A DNA stretch of 64,000 bases, from positions 9,826,146 to 9,890,145 of the forward strand of contig CM038921.1 of the NCBI GenBank assembly GCA_021904315.1. Direction: 5' to 3'. Below are positions 13,300-31,100 of this stretch, piece after piece. The notes under the pieces are model-generated. The model saw only the letters and a program-made list of their open reading frames with translations. It did not search any database and was not told the origin of the DNA. Origin of the DNA: Sphagnum magellanicum. Taxonomy: Eukaryota; Streptophyta; Sphagnopsida; Sphagnales; Sphagnaceae. The first letter of the stretch is position 1, and the number at the start of each line of letters is the position of its first letter. The position numbers and the translations under genes were made by a program.

Positions 13300-13697
13300 G
13301 AGTTATCTGTAAAGTGAGAAAAACACAGCTCCAGAACCCTGAGTTTGGTCATACACAGGGTGAGATTAAAAAAAAACCTGCAAAAAATACATTAGCATTC
13401 AACAGGGAATGAAACTCAGAAAACTATCAATTTTGGTGGTTAACTGAGTTTCATCCTGTCTTTCCTTTTTCCTGAGCGCCTCCACTGCTGCTACATATAT
13501 TTTCACTGCTCCTAACGGTACAACTACTATAATTACTCTCGAACCTTGTGCATTAAATGCTGAGTTTCAGCATTTCATACTGAGATTTATTAAAATGTCT
13601 TTATTATGGAAATACCACTCAAAGAGGTTTCCAGGGGATGGTGGGTGAAAGGAGGCCCAAAGACAGGGTGAAGACAGGATTACTTTACAGATAACTC
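13300..13697. mobile_element. MITE with TA target duplication, copy 1 (398 bp)
   Basis: The element is bounded by the perfect inverted repeats GAGTTATCTGTAAAG and its complement, and flanked by TA on both sides. It has no coding capacity. Internal landmarks, including a stretch around gagcgcctccactgctgcta and caaagacagggtgaagacag, recur in copies at 51194-51601 and 54792-55095. A TA duplication plus short inverted ends fits a Tc1/mariner (Stowaway-like) non-autonomous element. The superfamily is inferred, since no transposase is present. Confidence 0.85.
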
Positions 13698-14149
13698 TAA
13701 TAAATGTGCAAATAACAAGGAAACATGGCCATTGAAAGATGAAGGAGCCTTAGCCTTTAGGCTATCAATAAACCAGCTTGGAAAATCTTTTAAACATCAA
13801 ACCACAGGAATCTGGCAAGCAAAGAGTCTCACAGTCCAAACAAAATCACCAGTGATAGCACCTTCACCACTAAAATGGTCATTCCTTTCTGAAGGAAATA
13901 ACAAGCATTCTTGAAGCTCTTATACGACATCCCACATGCCTCTCAAACTAACCTTAAAACCCCAGAGAGTCAAGGCTTTGTCTTCATGGATGTGAAGACC
14001 ATTTCCTCTTCTGAAACATGCTGAAGCTAGAAAGCATGGATATCATTCCCTGCTAGTATCTACAATAGAATCGTATGCATCAAAGAATGAACCCTTCTCT
14101 ATGCAACTGTTCCAATTCTACTCCTAATGTACAACCAGTAGAAGGAAAA
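13698..14149. other. 3' flank of the STR6-like gene
   Basis: Contains the probable 3' UTR of the minus-strand gene ending at 14150. An open frame at 13732-13914 on the plus strand shows no family resemblance. Nothing else is supported. Confidence 0.4.
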
Positions 14150-18658
<4,509 letters not shown>

Positions 18659-18736
18659 AGCAAACCAAAAATAAAATAAAATTTAATCGCCTCCGCTAAT
18701 AAATCTCCTCCTCTCACACACATCGCCTCCGCCAAC

Positions 18737-18738
<2 letters not shown>

Positions 18739-18775
<37 letters not shown>
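18739..18775. repeat. (CT)n microsatellite in the 5' leader of the STR6-like gene
   Basis: About 18 CT units, read as GA on the gene's strand, lie 80-117 bp before its ATG. Pyrimidine or GAGA tracts are common in plant 5' UTRs. It may bind GAGA-factor proteins, but that is inference. Confidence 0.85.
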
Positions 18776-18777
<2 letters not shown>

Positions 18778-19059
18778 CGTGGTTGTGTCCCTGTGGATCT
18801 CTCGGAGACCGCGCACCGTGTGCGAAGCTAGTGGACTTGCTCGCGAGCAGGTCTTGTAAAACGTCGTCGCTCGCTACCTGCGGAACAACGCTGTTCGGCG
18901 TAACGACCCTGCGACAGTTCTAGAGTGGAACGTAGCGCCTAACTGACGATTATAGGATTATGTGACCCAAAAATAACGGCCCAAGAACTCTCCCAGAACC
19001 CCAAGATTTCTTTTGGGCTCCTCGTACCTAATGTGATGTTAAAAAATGAAAAAATTAAT

Positions 19060-19215
19060 CATAACAAATTTTCTTTTATAACATGATGATGTACATTAAA
19101 ATATAATTTTTTTTAAAAAAAATTCACCCCTAGCTATGATCAATTTATTAAACAATATCCATTATTCATATTAAATGAATGGTCAGGCCATTGTGTTTAA
19201 CACACCTTGTTCACC
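19060..19215. repeat. Dispersed AT-rich repeat, copy A
   Basis: Shares order and wording with 56535-56680: a catgatgtacattaaa block, cccctagct, caatttat, a run ending attaaatgaatgg or attaaattaatgg, then gccattgtgt and aacacaccttgtt. Both copies follow a stretch reading cctaatgtgatgtt or ctaacgtgatgtt. The family is unidentified. Confidence 0.7.
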
Positions 19216-19599
19216 TAATATCCATACTTTAAAATAAAAGATTGTATATTATTAAATATGTAGAATTAATCAAATGCAATAACTTGTCTAAAATGTAGGA
19301 CAAATTTAATACTCTTTTTAACAAAATTGTGTTTATGTACCCCAAGAACTTAAACTTTTTTTTAAACAAGGTCGCACAATTTTTTGTTCAAGTTCTAATT
19401 CAATTTTGAAAATTATTTTGAGCGGTGAAATATGGTTTAATTTCTATCATGAATTGGGTTTGGTGAACATTACACACCAAAATTTGAGGAGGTTTATTTT
19501 TGAAACCAAAATTAGCAAATGGTTACAAAACATTTCTTTATTTCAAACAAATTTTAGATATACAATAACATTACCATAGTACCTTGTGCAACTTTTGCA

Positions 19600-19905
19600 A
19601 TTCTCTACTTGAACAATTTCAACAACAAATTATCAAATAATTAATTAAATTTTAAATCTTAACTTTAGCACTTGGTTTTTTTAATTCAGAGATTTTTTAT
19701 AGGTAATGGGCTATATAAAATAATAAATAGTCTTTCTTCAAGGTTGTGGAATAATTTAGTGTGTCTAGATTGTTTCAGTCTTAAGACTCAGTTCTTGAAG
19801 GTCTACAATTCAAACCTACAATTGAACTTTTAATTTTATTAAAGATTTGACACAAATTTTTTTTAATTGTAAAAAATAATAATTTAATTTATGTTGAATC
19901 TGTTC
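19600..19905. repeat. Diverged direct duplication, left copy
   Basis: Matches 20575-20860 with interruptions. Both contain aacaaattatcaaataattaattaaatt-like text, an aaaccttaactt or aaatcttaacttt block, ggtaatgg, tggaa-aat-ta-tgt, and finally caattgaacttttaattttatt leading into a tt-aacacaaat motif. Heavy substitution points to an old event. Confidence 0.65.
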
Positions 19906-20574
19906 AAGTACTACAATACTGTAAATGTTAATTCACTCAAGGTGCATCTAGCTACCTACATGATCATAAGCACTAATTATTTTATTTTGGGTGAATTAGC
20001 ACTTACATTCAATACCAATGGAAAAACCCAAAAATATTGAATTTTTAAAAATGTTATAAATATTTTGTCTTTAAATTAAATCATGGTTGATGAGTTCAAA
20101 TTTAACATTTCTAAAGTTCATTAAGCAACGTCCCTCAAAAAGACGAAGGTACTAATGTAAGTGTGGTTCACTTTAGTTATGCATTATTTATTTATTTGCT
20201 TATCTATATATATTTACATGTATTTTGGCTTACCTTTGACACTGATTATATTACTTGTAGGGATATCGAATTATTTTTTAAATTGTGAAGGATAGGATTT
20301 TTTAAATAACATTTTATTTTCAACATGTTATATTCAAAATTAATTCAACAAACATATGTTGAAAAGCTTATAACCCTCTATAACGATAATAACCATTTAT
20401 ATTCCCTACCTACTTACCTGTGATAATTGTTGAACAAAATAACAACACACAATTTGTCCCAACCCCTTATATGTTTAACATATCAAATCATGTCATTTAG
20501 CCTTTTGGATTTGTTTTCAAAAGGCTTGTGTTATGGGTGTCCAAATTTTGCATCAAAATGAATTTTAATATATT

Positions 20575-20860
20575 GTAGTACCTTTACAATTTCGGTAACA
20601 AACTATTGAATAATTAATTAAATTTGAAACCTTAACTTCAACATTTTTTTTAATTTTGAAATTTTTGGCAAGTAATGGTTATACAAAAATTAAAAAACAA
20701 GATCTTTCCAATATTATGGAACAATCTAATGTATCTAAACTGCCTCAATTTTAATTTTAAGTCATTGTCATAGAAGGTCAACGGTTCAAAACTTGACAAT
20801 TGAACTTTTGATTTTATTAAAAATTCAACACAAATAATAAATAATTCCTCAAAATTTTTG
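20575..20860. repeat. Diverged direct duplication, right copy
   Basis: Partner of 19600-19905, same orientation, separated by about 0.97 kb. Ends in the same caattgaacttttgattttatt block. Confidence 0.65.
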
Positions 20861-23800
20861 CAAAAGAAAAAAAAAGTTATGCCAAAATGGTTAAGGTACT
20901 ACAATAGTTTTTCTCATGTGGTTTTACTTCCTTCAAACAATTAATTGAGATTATCTCAATGATGATTTTCTTAAAACCTTGCCTTATCAACCCCTTGGAA
21001 CACCAACAAACCAATTTGCTAAAACAATTATCAACAAACCTTCCCCTTACGGCAACCATCTTTGTTTCCAATTCGTCTTTACCTCTCTATTTAAACTTTC
21101 ACCAAGGTCAAATTAAAATCAAATACACAAACACATTTCCAAGTTCTTTGAATTTACAACAATAATCAAATCAACTAATTGCTACTTTGCACACCACTCT
21201 CACAACCACCCTCCCCCTTTATTTTTCCAAAAAAATTTGATAATTCAAGTCAAGGTTCAATTTTTTAATCCTTTATAATTTCCTTCCCTAAATTTCAAAG
21301 TTATTCTTTTTCAACATCATCTCCCCTATCTAACCTTGTATTTAATATGTGTTATCTCGCTATTCGTCACCGTATTTTATATAATCCCCCAAATCACAAA
21401 TATTCTTTAAAAAATCTTTACATCCTAACCTTTCCTCTTCTTTTTCCCACCTTTGTTAATGTTTGTCCCTTTCATCTTTTTTTCCTAGCCACTATGTTGT
21501 CTTTATTTCTCTCCTCAACAATATAAGCATGTTTTTTTTAGCTTTTCCTCCTTTCTTTGTCATGATTCAAACTTTCCTTTTATTTATATCAAATTCCTAA
21601 AAATCACAAAAAAAAAGAATAAGATAATTAAACTTTTAAATCAACACAAAAAATTAGGGTTGAATAGCTTCAAAGTGAAAATGCCCAACCCAAACATGTA
21701 TTTTTAGCCTAGTACATCACTTGTCAAAGATTTGCCAAAAATCACACATCATACACACCTAAAATCACACAACAAAAACATGTTGTCCAAAAATTAACCC
21801 TATGAATTCCAAAGTGGCTAAAAAATTATGATGTCCAAAACATAAAGGATTGAACTCCTTAGCCCAAAATTTGGTTAACTTATTCATATTAACTAAACAC
21901 CCCAACTAGATTAGGAATTAGTAAACTAATGGACTTTTCCTAACTAAGATTCTTAATAGCCTAAGATATTCACCATGTAATACATGGATGCATTACACTA
22001 TTTATGTGTTTACGTAAGTAATTACCATTGACATTGGATTGTTATTAGACTTTTGACATACCAAATTAATTTGGGTATTAATGTTATTTTCATTTTAAAA
22101 TACCACGGTAATATAAATATTAGCACAAAAATTTGAAAATGCATACCAAGGGGTATCAATATTCACAACATTTAAAACTTATGTAAAATGGTATGAATAT
22201 CAATGTATAAAAAAATTAATACCATAGAGCTATTAAATATGTGAATATATTGATTTAATGTGTGATGCCCCAAAATAAATGCAAATTTTTATTGAGTTGA
22301 TCCATTAAAAACAAATTATAACATTTTAATCTGAATCATTAAACTTGAAGGCCAAATGCATAATACATCCATCATAAACTTCATGGGCCATGATTAGCAA
22401 TAATAGTTGTGCGATATTTGTTTTTCATAGGTTTGTACAAATAGACATAAATGTCATTCATGCACTTGTATCGTTTGAACATCAATGTCATGCACATTGT
22501 TTGAACACAAATGTCATATGCCTATTCATATTGTTTATACATGAATGTTGTATGTCCATTTGTGTTGTTTACACACAAAAATCAGGCACACAACTTCCGT
22601 GTTTAAATAATGCACAACATTTATGTTTAGACAATATGAACCTATGAAATAATAGATTTTGCACATATTTGAAATGAACCCATGAAGATTATAAATTTGT
22701 GATGTCTAGGACTAAAATTATGCTCCAAACCAAGCCATGAAATCAAATTAGAGGTTAGAGCTTTCTAGTTGACTACAAAATGCATTTTTTAAACCTTTAA
22801 GTTCAACTAAATGCATCATTAAACACTACTTAAAAATACCCAACATTATCACACAAAAAAATCACATGTAGAACTCCCAAGTTCAAGGAAAAAATCATTC
22901 AATGAACTAGCATTATGTATCATCTACAAAAGGCCCAAATTGAAGAGAAAATCATTCAAAGATATTTAAAGTTGATTACCCAACATCATCGTACAAGAAA
23001 TATCAACTATAAGGTCATTACAAATTGAACAATATAAGCACTATTCCTTGAAGTGTGCATGCAAAAGAACCAAGTTGAAGGGAAAAAAAGTTGGACAATG
23101 ATTAAAACTTATCACTTGTCAAACTAAACATTACCACAAAAGTGATCATTGATTAAAGCTCCCAAACTCAAATATTCAACAAAAAACTTACATATGGAGA
23201 GGTCCAAAGTTCAATGAAATGCATTACTAAACATTATTTGAAACTATCCAACATCATCACACGTGACATATATATAGTTGTAAAATTCCCAAGTTGAAGA
23301 AAAAAAACATTCAATGTTTAAAGCCAATTCACACAAAAATTATCACATAGGAATTATCATAAATTTGCACACATGTCCGAAGTTGAAGAATAAAAGTGTT
23401 GCTTCTTGAAATGCTTTTGGAGAAAACCAAGTTGAAAGAGGAAAAAAATGGACAATAATTAAAGTTTGCCACATATTAAAAACTCTCACAAAATGCATTT
23501 GTAAAAGACCCATAAGCCCCACATTCAATACAAATGCTTCAATGATGACTACTTGAAATTGCTGAACACAAAAAAAAACCTAGAATAAATCCATAGAACT
23601 TCCAATTACTCATGATATTTAGATAAAGCAATTAAACACAAAGACAAAATTGACTTGGAAGAGCGAAGAGTATGCATTTTTAGCAACCTAATCTAGAACG
23701 TTGGCCTTGCATTTTGTAATGGAAAAAAATTTGAATAAACATTCAACATCCCAAAAGTAGAATTTAAATTAAAGTTACTTAATATATTAAAATAAATCTT

Positions 23801-24180
23801 TCAAAATGCAACCAATGCATTTGTAATTATATGCAACTAATTGTCAATTACAATTAACTATATTCATCTTTTGCAACTATTTTGCACCTTTGACTATTCT
23901 TGCAACTATGCTACAATTGCATTTGTAATTAATGTTTTTTTTCATCTTACATTCTAAGATTGTTTTCATTCATGATCATGCCTAGATGTCCCATTAGTTG
24001 CAAATGGAACCAAACTTAATTGCACCATTAGGGTATCAACATAGGCCTTAATGGTACACACAAGTGTATTAGGAATTTTTTTAAAGGTATGTGTATTTTT
24101 GCTAATTTATTATTAGGGTATAATGTGGGTATGTTTCCATGGGTGTATTTATAAAATTGTATTTAGTTTGTATTTAAACA

Positions 24181-24480
24181 AATTAACTACCTATCTACAT
24201 ATTAATTAATTGATGATTAATTAGTTATGCTAATTATTAATTAATTCATAATCATTATTGAGTTAATAGTGTAATTGTTTACTTGATTATTTAAGAACTA
24301 TTAATGAAATTAATAAGTTAGTTAGTTAATAATTAGGTGAACTTATATATAAAATAAATTATTATTAATAAGCTAGTTAATTAATTATTATTTAGATACT
24401 ACTTATTAATTAGTTAACTAGTTAAGTAGTTAGATACTGACTTATCCACTTTATTATATAATTTATAAATATATATATAT
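24181..24480. repeat. TTAAT/TTAGT-rich simple repeat region
   Basis: A degenerate run of attaattaatt and tagttagttaat motifs ends in a short TA tract (24468-24483). Low complexity; no function is proposed. Confidence 0.6.
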
Positions 24481-24669
24481 ATATGAGATAAAGTTTTTAG
24501 TTGTAGCTTCAAAATTAATTCCATATGTTTTTTCTTGCATTTCCATTTTAAAAGTTATATAATGAGGAAGCTTTGTTTTACATTTTTGTATTAAAAAACA
24601 CATGTCATTTAGGATGAACCATATGAAAGGAATTTAACCTTAAATGGCAAACCTAAAAATAAATAAAAA

Positions 24670-24925
24670 ATTATTTACTTAACTCCTTAACTTACCTACC
24701 TAATTACCTAGGTAAATACGTAGTTTAAAGAAGTACCTGCACCTACTTACGTACCTATTAACCTAGCTTTATTTACCTAAATAATTATGTAATCTAAAGA
24801 AGTACTTAAACTTATCTACTTACCTACTTACCTAGCTCTACCTACCTAGGCAAGTAAGTAGGTGATTTAAGGATGTACTTATGCCTGCCTACCTACCTAC
24901 ATAGTATGACCTACTTACTTAAATA
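24670..24925. repeat. Degenerate TACC/TACCTA repeat block
   Basis: Three irregular units of about 75-85 bp, each with several tacctac or tacctag motifs, a palindromic cctaggtaa or cctaggcaag, and a spacer of tttaaagaagtac type. A rough tandem array that has decayed. Confidence 0.6.
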
Positions 24926-26479
24926 TTGATTTAAATTTCTTTTGGCCAAAATTCAAAAAATATCATATGAAATATTTTTAATATGCCTTCTATCATGATC
25001 TAAAATCATTTAAAATAAACAATTAGGATCCACTTTTTACTTTCAAAACAAAAAATTTCAAACCTTTTTCATTTGTCACATGTCATTATGGAAGTTGCTA
25101 ATTTTTTGTGGTAATATGATAATATACGGGTGGTAAAGAATTAGTTGACAGTTGATTTCATTCACATTTGCAACTAGTGTCTTATGTAACTTGTTTAATA
25201 TAATTAAGCAGTTTTTAGTAACAACTATCATTTGGAACAAAAATATAGTTTTAAATGATCGTTATTTCTTTTTCTAATTTTCCTCTAGTGACATAACCTT
25301 ATTTAGTTTTACCAAAAAAACTTTTGGTTTGAATACCCTACAATTTGATAAAGAATATGAACTTGAACTTGTCAGCATTGATTCAAACTAATGTTGTTTG
25401 GTTCTTGAGTGCAAAAGGAACCTTTAATCCTGGTTCTAATTGTTTTTTGGTTTTTGATGGAACCTCTAAACCAAATTTTGAAGTTTTAAAAATCTTTGGT
25501 CATGTTCATGAAAATTTAGGATTGATCCAATTTAAGACCAAGTTTGATTTCATCTCCATTACATTCAACGTCTAAAACAATTTTTTTGATGTAGTGTTAG
25601 TTTGTTCAATTAGTACACACAATTCGATATACAAATTATCTAATATTAATTATGTACAACCAACCAAATGCAATAGCTTGCCTAAAATGTAAGGCCATCT
25701 TTATATTTAAAATTAAATAAAGTTGTATTTATCTATTTAGAAAACTTGAACCTATTTTTAAAAGTGCATCACCTTTTATTGAAGTTTTAATTATATTGTG
25801 AAAAGAAGTTGATTGTAAGGTTGGATTCCAACATGACTCCAAAAAAACTCAATATCTCTAGTTTGAAGACCTCAGAACTTGACTTATAACATGGACTTAA
25901 ACCTATCAAAATCTTATAACATGTCAACACTAATACAAACTTCAAACCCATATTGATTGTGGACACAAAAACGGATTTCTACTATAAAATGATAATGCTA
26001 CATGTGAAAGTCAAATTTTTATAAAGATGAAAACCATCACACTTAGAATATTTTCCAATGTGCATTAAAAAATTGAAAATTTGTAAGAAGGCATGTTTAA
26101 TATTAGGTTGAATAATACACAAGAAGTGTTTTTCAATAACAAAATGAAGATGCAAAGAAATATGGAAAATTAAATCTTGTTTGAAAGATGAAAAAGTTGA
26201 AACATCAAATAAGATCATTGCGATTCTATTGCAAAGTGGTACTAAAGGTAATGGTTATGGCTATTTATAAATATATTTCTTTTGAAAGTAATTTAAAAAG
26301 TTTTTCATAAAACCCATCGTATAGAGAAACATTTAAAAATTATTTCATAAATATATATCATCAATGAAAATTGAATGGTCAATATGGAAGAATGACAAAA
26401 TGCATAATGATGAATGAAATTCATTCCATTATGGATGAGTTGTGAATATTCATAAATCATTTCATTCTTGAGTGACAAA

Positions 26480-26514
<35 letters not shown>

Positions 26515-27071
26515 CATTGTATGATTTTTAAAAAATGATTAATCTCAAAACTCTCAATACATATTTTATAATTTATGTTAAAATTCGAGTAATATATGTC
26601 AATTGAAACAAAGTTTGTAAAAGAGTGAACGAATGAATATCATGTTTGAAGGATATGCATGTCAAAAGCAAACTAAGTGAATTTTTCTAGTTGGATGTAA
26701 AGATTAATGGATATAATGAGCATTTTGTTGGCCTTGCCTACTACTACCAAGGCAAAGGATGTTGTGTTTAGATTCATTATAGAGTATAATAGTAGTAGCT
26801 TAAGGGATTTTGGCCCTTAGGTAATAATAATAGGTCTATTTTTATATGAGGATTTTTGAAAGATGACATTTTGCCTTTGTGTTGAAACTTGAGATTAGTC
26901 ATATAGAGTCATAATATCTTGAAGGATTTTGATTTCTTTTAGAGGATTTTTTGAAGATTATATTTTTGCATGGTGTAATATTTGAGTTTTCATAATACTT
27001 TTTTTGCCTTAAGATACCCTTTTAATAATGTTTTTCTTTTCTTTTACCTTGAGATTAGGTCCTTTTTCTTT
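24926..27071. other. AT-rich spacer before the minisatellite
   Basis: No gene is seen. It includes a TA microsatellite (26483-26511). A segment at 26750-26830 (cattatagagtat, agggatttt) resembles 55995-56050, indicating another dispersed repeat. Composition changes sharply at about 27070, where GC-richer tandem repeats begin. Confidence 0.5.
26483..26511. repeat. (TA)n microsatellite
   Basis: About 14 uninterrupted AT units. Confidence 0.9.
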
Positions 27072-27880
27072 CACCTGGAATTAGAGTCGTCCATCTTTTG
27101 CTGACGCAGCAACACCGCACCTGGATTATAGTCGTCTATCTTTTGCGGACGCAGCAACACCGCACCTCGATTAAGGTCGTCCATCCTTGTAATGAAGCAG
27201 GACCGCACCTCGATTAGGATCGTACATGTTTTGCGACGCAGCAGGACTGCACCTCGATTAAGGTCGTCCATCTTTGCAACGAAGCAGGACATCACCTCGA
27301 TTAGGATCTTACATGTTTGGCCACGCAGCAGGACCGCACCTCCATTAAGGTCGTCCATCTTTGCCAGTGAAGCAGGACATCACCTCGATTAAGGTCGTCC
27401 ATCTTTGCTAATGCAGCAGGACATCACCTCGATTAGGATCTTACATGTTTGGCGACGCAGCAGCACCGCACCTCGATTAAGGTCGTCCATCTTTGCAATG
27501 AAGCAGGACAGCACCTCGATTAGGATCTTACATGTTTGGCGACGCAGCAGCACCGCACTTCCATTAAGGTCGTCCATCTTTGCCAATGAAGTAGGACCGC
27601 ACTTCCATTAAGGTCGTCCATCTTTGCTAATGCAGCAGGACCGCACCTCGATTAAGGTCGCCCATCTTTGCCGATGCAGCAGGACCGCACCTCGATTAAG
27701 GTCGCCCATTTTGCCGATGCAGCAGGACCGCACCTCGATTAAGGTCGCCCACTTTGCCGATGCAGCAGGACCGCACCTCGACTAGAGTCGTCGATCTTGG
27801 GCGACGAAGCAGGACCGTACCTCGATTAGGGTTGTCCAGCTTCGGCGACAGAGACCGCATCTCGATTTGGGACCTGGAAA
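27072..27880. repeat. 44-bp minisatellite upstream of eRF3, about 19 units
   Basis: Units start with cacctcgatta or a close variant at about 27072, 27118, 27163, 27206, 27250, 27293, 27337, 27381, 27425, 27469, 27512, 27556, 27600, 27644, 27688, 27731, 27774, 27818 and 27867, so the period is 43-46 bp. Two subtypes alternate in the first half: one reads aaggtcgtccatctttgc...gaagcaggac, the other aggatcttacatgtttggc...gcagcaggac. This gives a higher-order period of about 88 bp. The 3' units are uniform (aaggtcgcccat...gccgatgcagcagg). The array is much more GC-rich than the DNA to its left and ends about 260 bp before the eRF3 ATG, so it lies in the promoter or 5' leader. Confidence 0.95.
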
Positions 27881-28142
27881 CCCTAGTATTCAGTTCTATG
27901 CTGCTCCTCGTCGCCTTCTCTTCGGTGTGTCCGCCATTGTTTGTGTTTGCGTGTTTCTTTGTCCGACTTTTCCTTGTGATGATCTCGCTGCTCTGCTCGC
28001 GGAGATAGTTGTATATAGATTTCCTATTTTTCCCTCTACTTCTTCAGTCTTTTTTTCTGAATTTTTTTGGCGGAATTCGGTGGAGTGGAGATTTTTTGGT
28101 TTGTTTTTTAGTGTGCTGCTGCCGTGGTTTTGAGCTTTTGTG

Positions 28143-31100
28143 ATGGCGGAACCAGACTCGTGGGAGGATGTGGAGGAAGGCGGCGGAGGCGATGCGCAGA
28201 CGAGGTCAGCTCCTCCCACTAGTAGTGTAGCAGCAGCAGCAACAGTAGTTGCGAAGTTGAATGCGGATGCGCCAGCTTTTACGTTCAATCCTTCGGCAGC
28301 ATCCTTCACTCCCTTTGTCCCTGCCTCTAGGCCGTTGCATGTCCCTGCCCCTGCCTATGTGCATCCTTTGGCTGCGGCTCCCCGGCCGACCTTCGCTGCC
28401 TTGAACGCAGGGGCCGATTTACATCCTGCACATCGGCCTTCCTTCGTATCTGGTGCATCTGCCTTGACGGTTCTTGCTGGGAGGAACTCGGAATCATCGC
28501 ATGCAACTGATGCTGATTCAGAACCAGCGATTTCATCTCAGGCGTCGGAGGTCAGGGATTTGGACGTGGATCTGAAGCAGAATGCAGCAGTGGAGGAGAT
28601 CTCTTCACAATCGAAAGAGAAAGCCGCCGCACCGTCCAATGGCACCGTAGAAAGTAAGACCGACCTTCTTACTGGTCAATCCCTCATAACGCATGTCACG
28701 AGAGGTTTGTAGGCAGCTTGCCGTCACTGGCCGCCTCTTTCTAGCAGAGTGTAGGATATCTAGAATTCCTTGCTGGTATGATTGGGTTGAGGTCGCAGCG
28801 TTCTGATTAGGTTTTCTGCCCACAGCAGTTGGGAGAGCATCACCTTCTGTGTGTCTCTTAATTGGGAATCTCTGTTAGATTGTAGTACTGGCTGCTGTTT
28901 GGGTTCACTGAGTATGTATGGTTGTGTTGTTCAATTGCTGTCTTCTTTTCCAAGATGCAGAGGAAGAAGCTGATGCAGTATCCACAGTGGCTGACCTGAA
29001 GATTAAAGATCCTGAACATGTTGCAGGTATTTTGAGCTCTTTGCTGTATGAGGTCCTTCTGTAAGCTGGAGGACCATTCATCTGCATGTATCTAATGTCA
29101 TGTGTACAGCTAGCACCTTTCCTGTGTTAGTGTTTCTTTTTTGCACAAAGTATTGTCAGTATGGCCGATCAAAGATACAACAAAGGAGCTTTGTTTGCAT
29201 TCCATTCTTATACACATTGAATTTTGCTTACTTCCATGATTAGATGGAGAAATCCAAACTGAAAACTTGATTGCAGAGGATGAGCATGAGGAATCGGCAG
29301 CACATGATGCAGAATCCTGGAACAAACCAGCTCAGGCTTTAGTGGAAGACGAAGATCATAGGCAACACTTAAATGTTGTTTTCATTGGCCATGTTGGTAA
29401 GGGCCTGCACATGATTTATTTACAAATATGTATTCAGATGCATTGTTTTCTGTAGAAGTCAACTGGTTGAAGTGGTTCTGGTTGTGATTATGTGGACAGA
29501 GTGACTATGAATGGTTGAGGTGAGTGTTTAACTGTTGTGTGCTGGATTTATGTGGTTGTTTGATTTAGAGATCCAGTTGGAGGATATTTTCAGTTTATTT
29601 GAGTTCAGCAGATGATGAAGTTGGTGTGAATTGCAGATGCTGGGAAGTCAACCATTGGAGGCCAGATTTTGTATTTAAGCAATATGGTGGATGAACGTAC
29701 CATTCAGAAGTATGAGCGTGAGGCTAAAGAGAAGAATAGGGAGAGTTGGTGAGTCTGGCTACTCAACTGCCACTCCTGCGGGCTAGAGCAGAGTTTTCTC
29801 AATGTTCCAACTGTTGTGGGCATCAACTGAAGCTTGGTTATGAAGAGATATCATCACTGAAATTGAATAATGCAAGCAGTATGAAGGTTCATTGAAAAAC
29901 AGAGTGATCAAGCTTGCTAGTGTGTTACCTGAAAGAGCATTTTTCTGGGCTGCTGTATGATCAGGTACATGGCATATATTATGGACACAAATGAGGAGGA
30001 GCGAGCTAAGGTGGAGTCTAAGACCTAATTTTAGAGATGTTGGTGGCTAAAAATGTTCACAACCTGGTGTCTCTCAAAGAATTATCCTTAATTTTTTTCT
30101 TAAATCTTAGAAAATTGCAAGCCTTTTGTGATTTCTTGTATCGTTGCTCTTTGTTTGTCTCCCTCTATGTTTTCTCTGTGCTTTCCCTTCTGTGGTATAG
30201 GGTGCTAGCCACTATCATGGCTGAGTCTTTTTGTTGATTGTGGACTTGCAACAGAAACTCAGTAGACGGGCCAGTGGTTACACTGGCTCATAACTGCTGT
30301 AGGGAGCTGATGAAGTCTGTGGGTAATTTGTGATGGAATAGTTGCTGTCATAAATGTTACTCTTGATGGTCCCTGAACATTTGAGAGACTGTCACTCCTG
30401 TTTTATTGTTTGTTTTGTGCTAGTTTTTCCCTTCCGTATATTTCTTCTTCCCTGTACTTCAGAGTGCTTCTTTGACCTAAATGGACATTTTTTTGGACTC
30501 GTCCTTGTCATCTTAATTGTGAGTAAGGTGATTTCTCAATATTCATGAGATTTATTTGCCTTCCAGAAATTTTAGGACATATTGTCTCTATTGAAAGGTG
30601 GAGACTTTCAAAGGGCTGTGAGTGGGTGACTACCTGGCTGCCTGAGTCTGCCCCAGAGGATGTTGGAGCCCCTAGGTTTCCACATTTTGGATGAATGGTT
30701 GAGCTCATGCTTCACACCGCAGCTGGGCTAGTTAATCTAGTTGAGCCCAGTAGGTTTAGATCCACAGTAACATCCAATGTGATCATTGCTCGTCTTTGAA
30801 GCTATTTAGGTTTTAAAACTGCATTGGTTAGAACAGGGATTCACATTGAGTAGGCTCTATGGAACCAATGGTATTCCAGTCTGTTTCAGGTTGACTTTTT
30901 ATCTCTGTAGCCTCATGTGATTTTGTTTTCTCATGTAGATACAATGGTGAGGGTTTCAGGGCAAGACAGTGGAAGTTGGTAGAGCACATTTTGAAACGGA
31001 GAAAACTCGATTCACCATTTTGGATGCCCCGGTAAGTGGTCATTATCTCAATTTGTTTTTCAGTTTGGTTTTAGTAGTAAGTCTGGCTGAAGAGATACAG

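Larger units (their letters stand above)
18776..24180. other. Gene-free AT-rich block with diverged repeats
   Basis: Apart from the first 200 bp (promoter side of the STR6-like gene, with a GGCCCA motif near 18980), this is very AT-rich DNA with many stop codons in all frames. It contains at least two diverged repeat families, listed separately. No open frame longer than about 85 codons occurs and none resembles a protein. It probably consists of old, decayed transposon remnants. Confidence 0.6.

Noticed and set aside
18776..27071. LTR retrotransposon in the AT-rich block
   Set aside because: No long terminal repeats, primer-binding site, or gag/pol-like frame could be found by eye.
27071..27586. 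Minus-strand frames encoding repeats of the MDDLNRGAVLLR type
   Set aside because: They are produced by the minisatellite, which is open on both strands; no start context, introns or flanking coding sequence support a protein.
27896..28309. 137-codon minus-strand open frame over the eRF3 start
   Set aside because: Antisense of the GC-rich first exon and leader of eRF3; composition-driven, no family resemblance.
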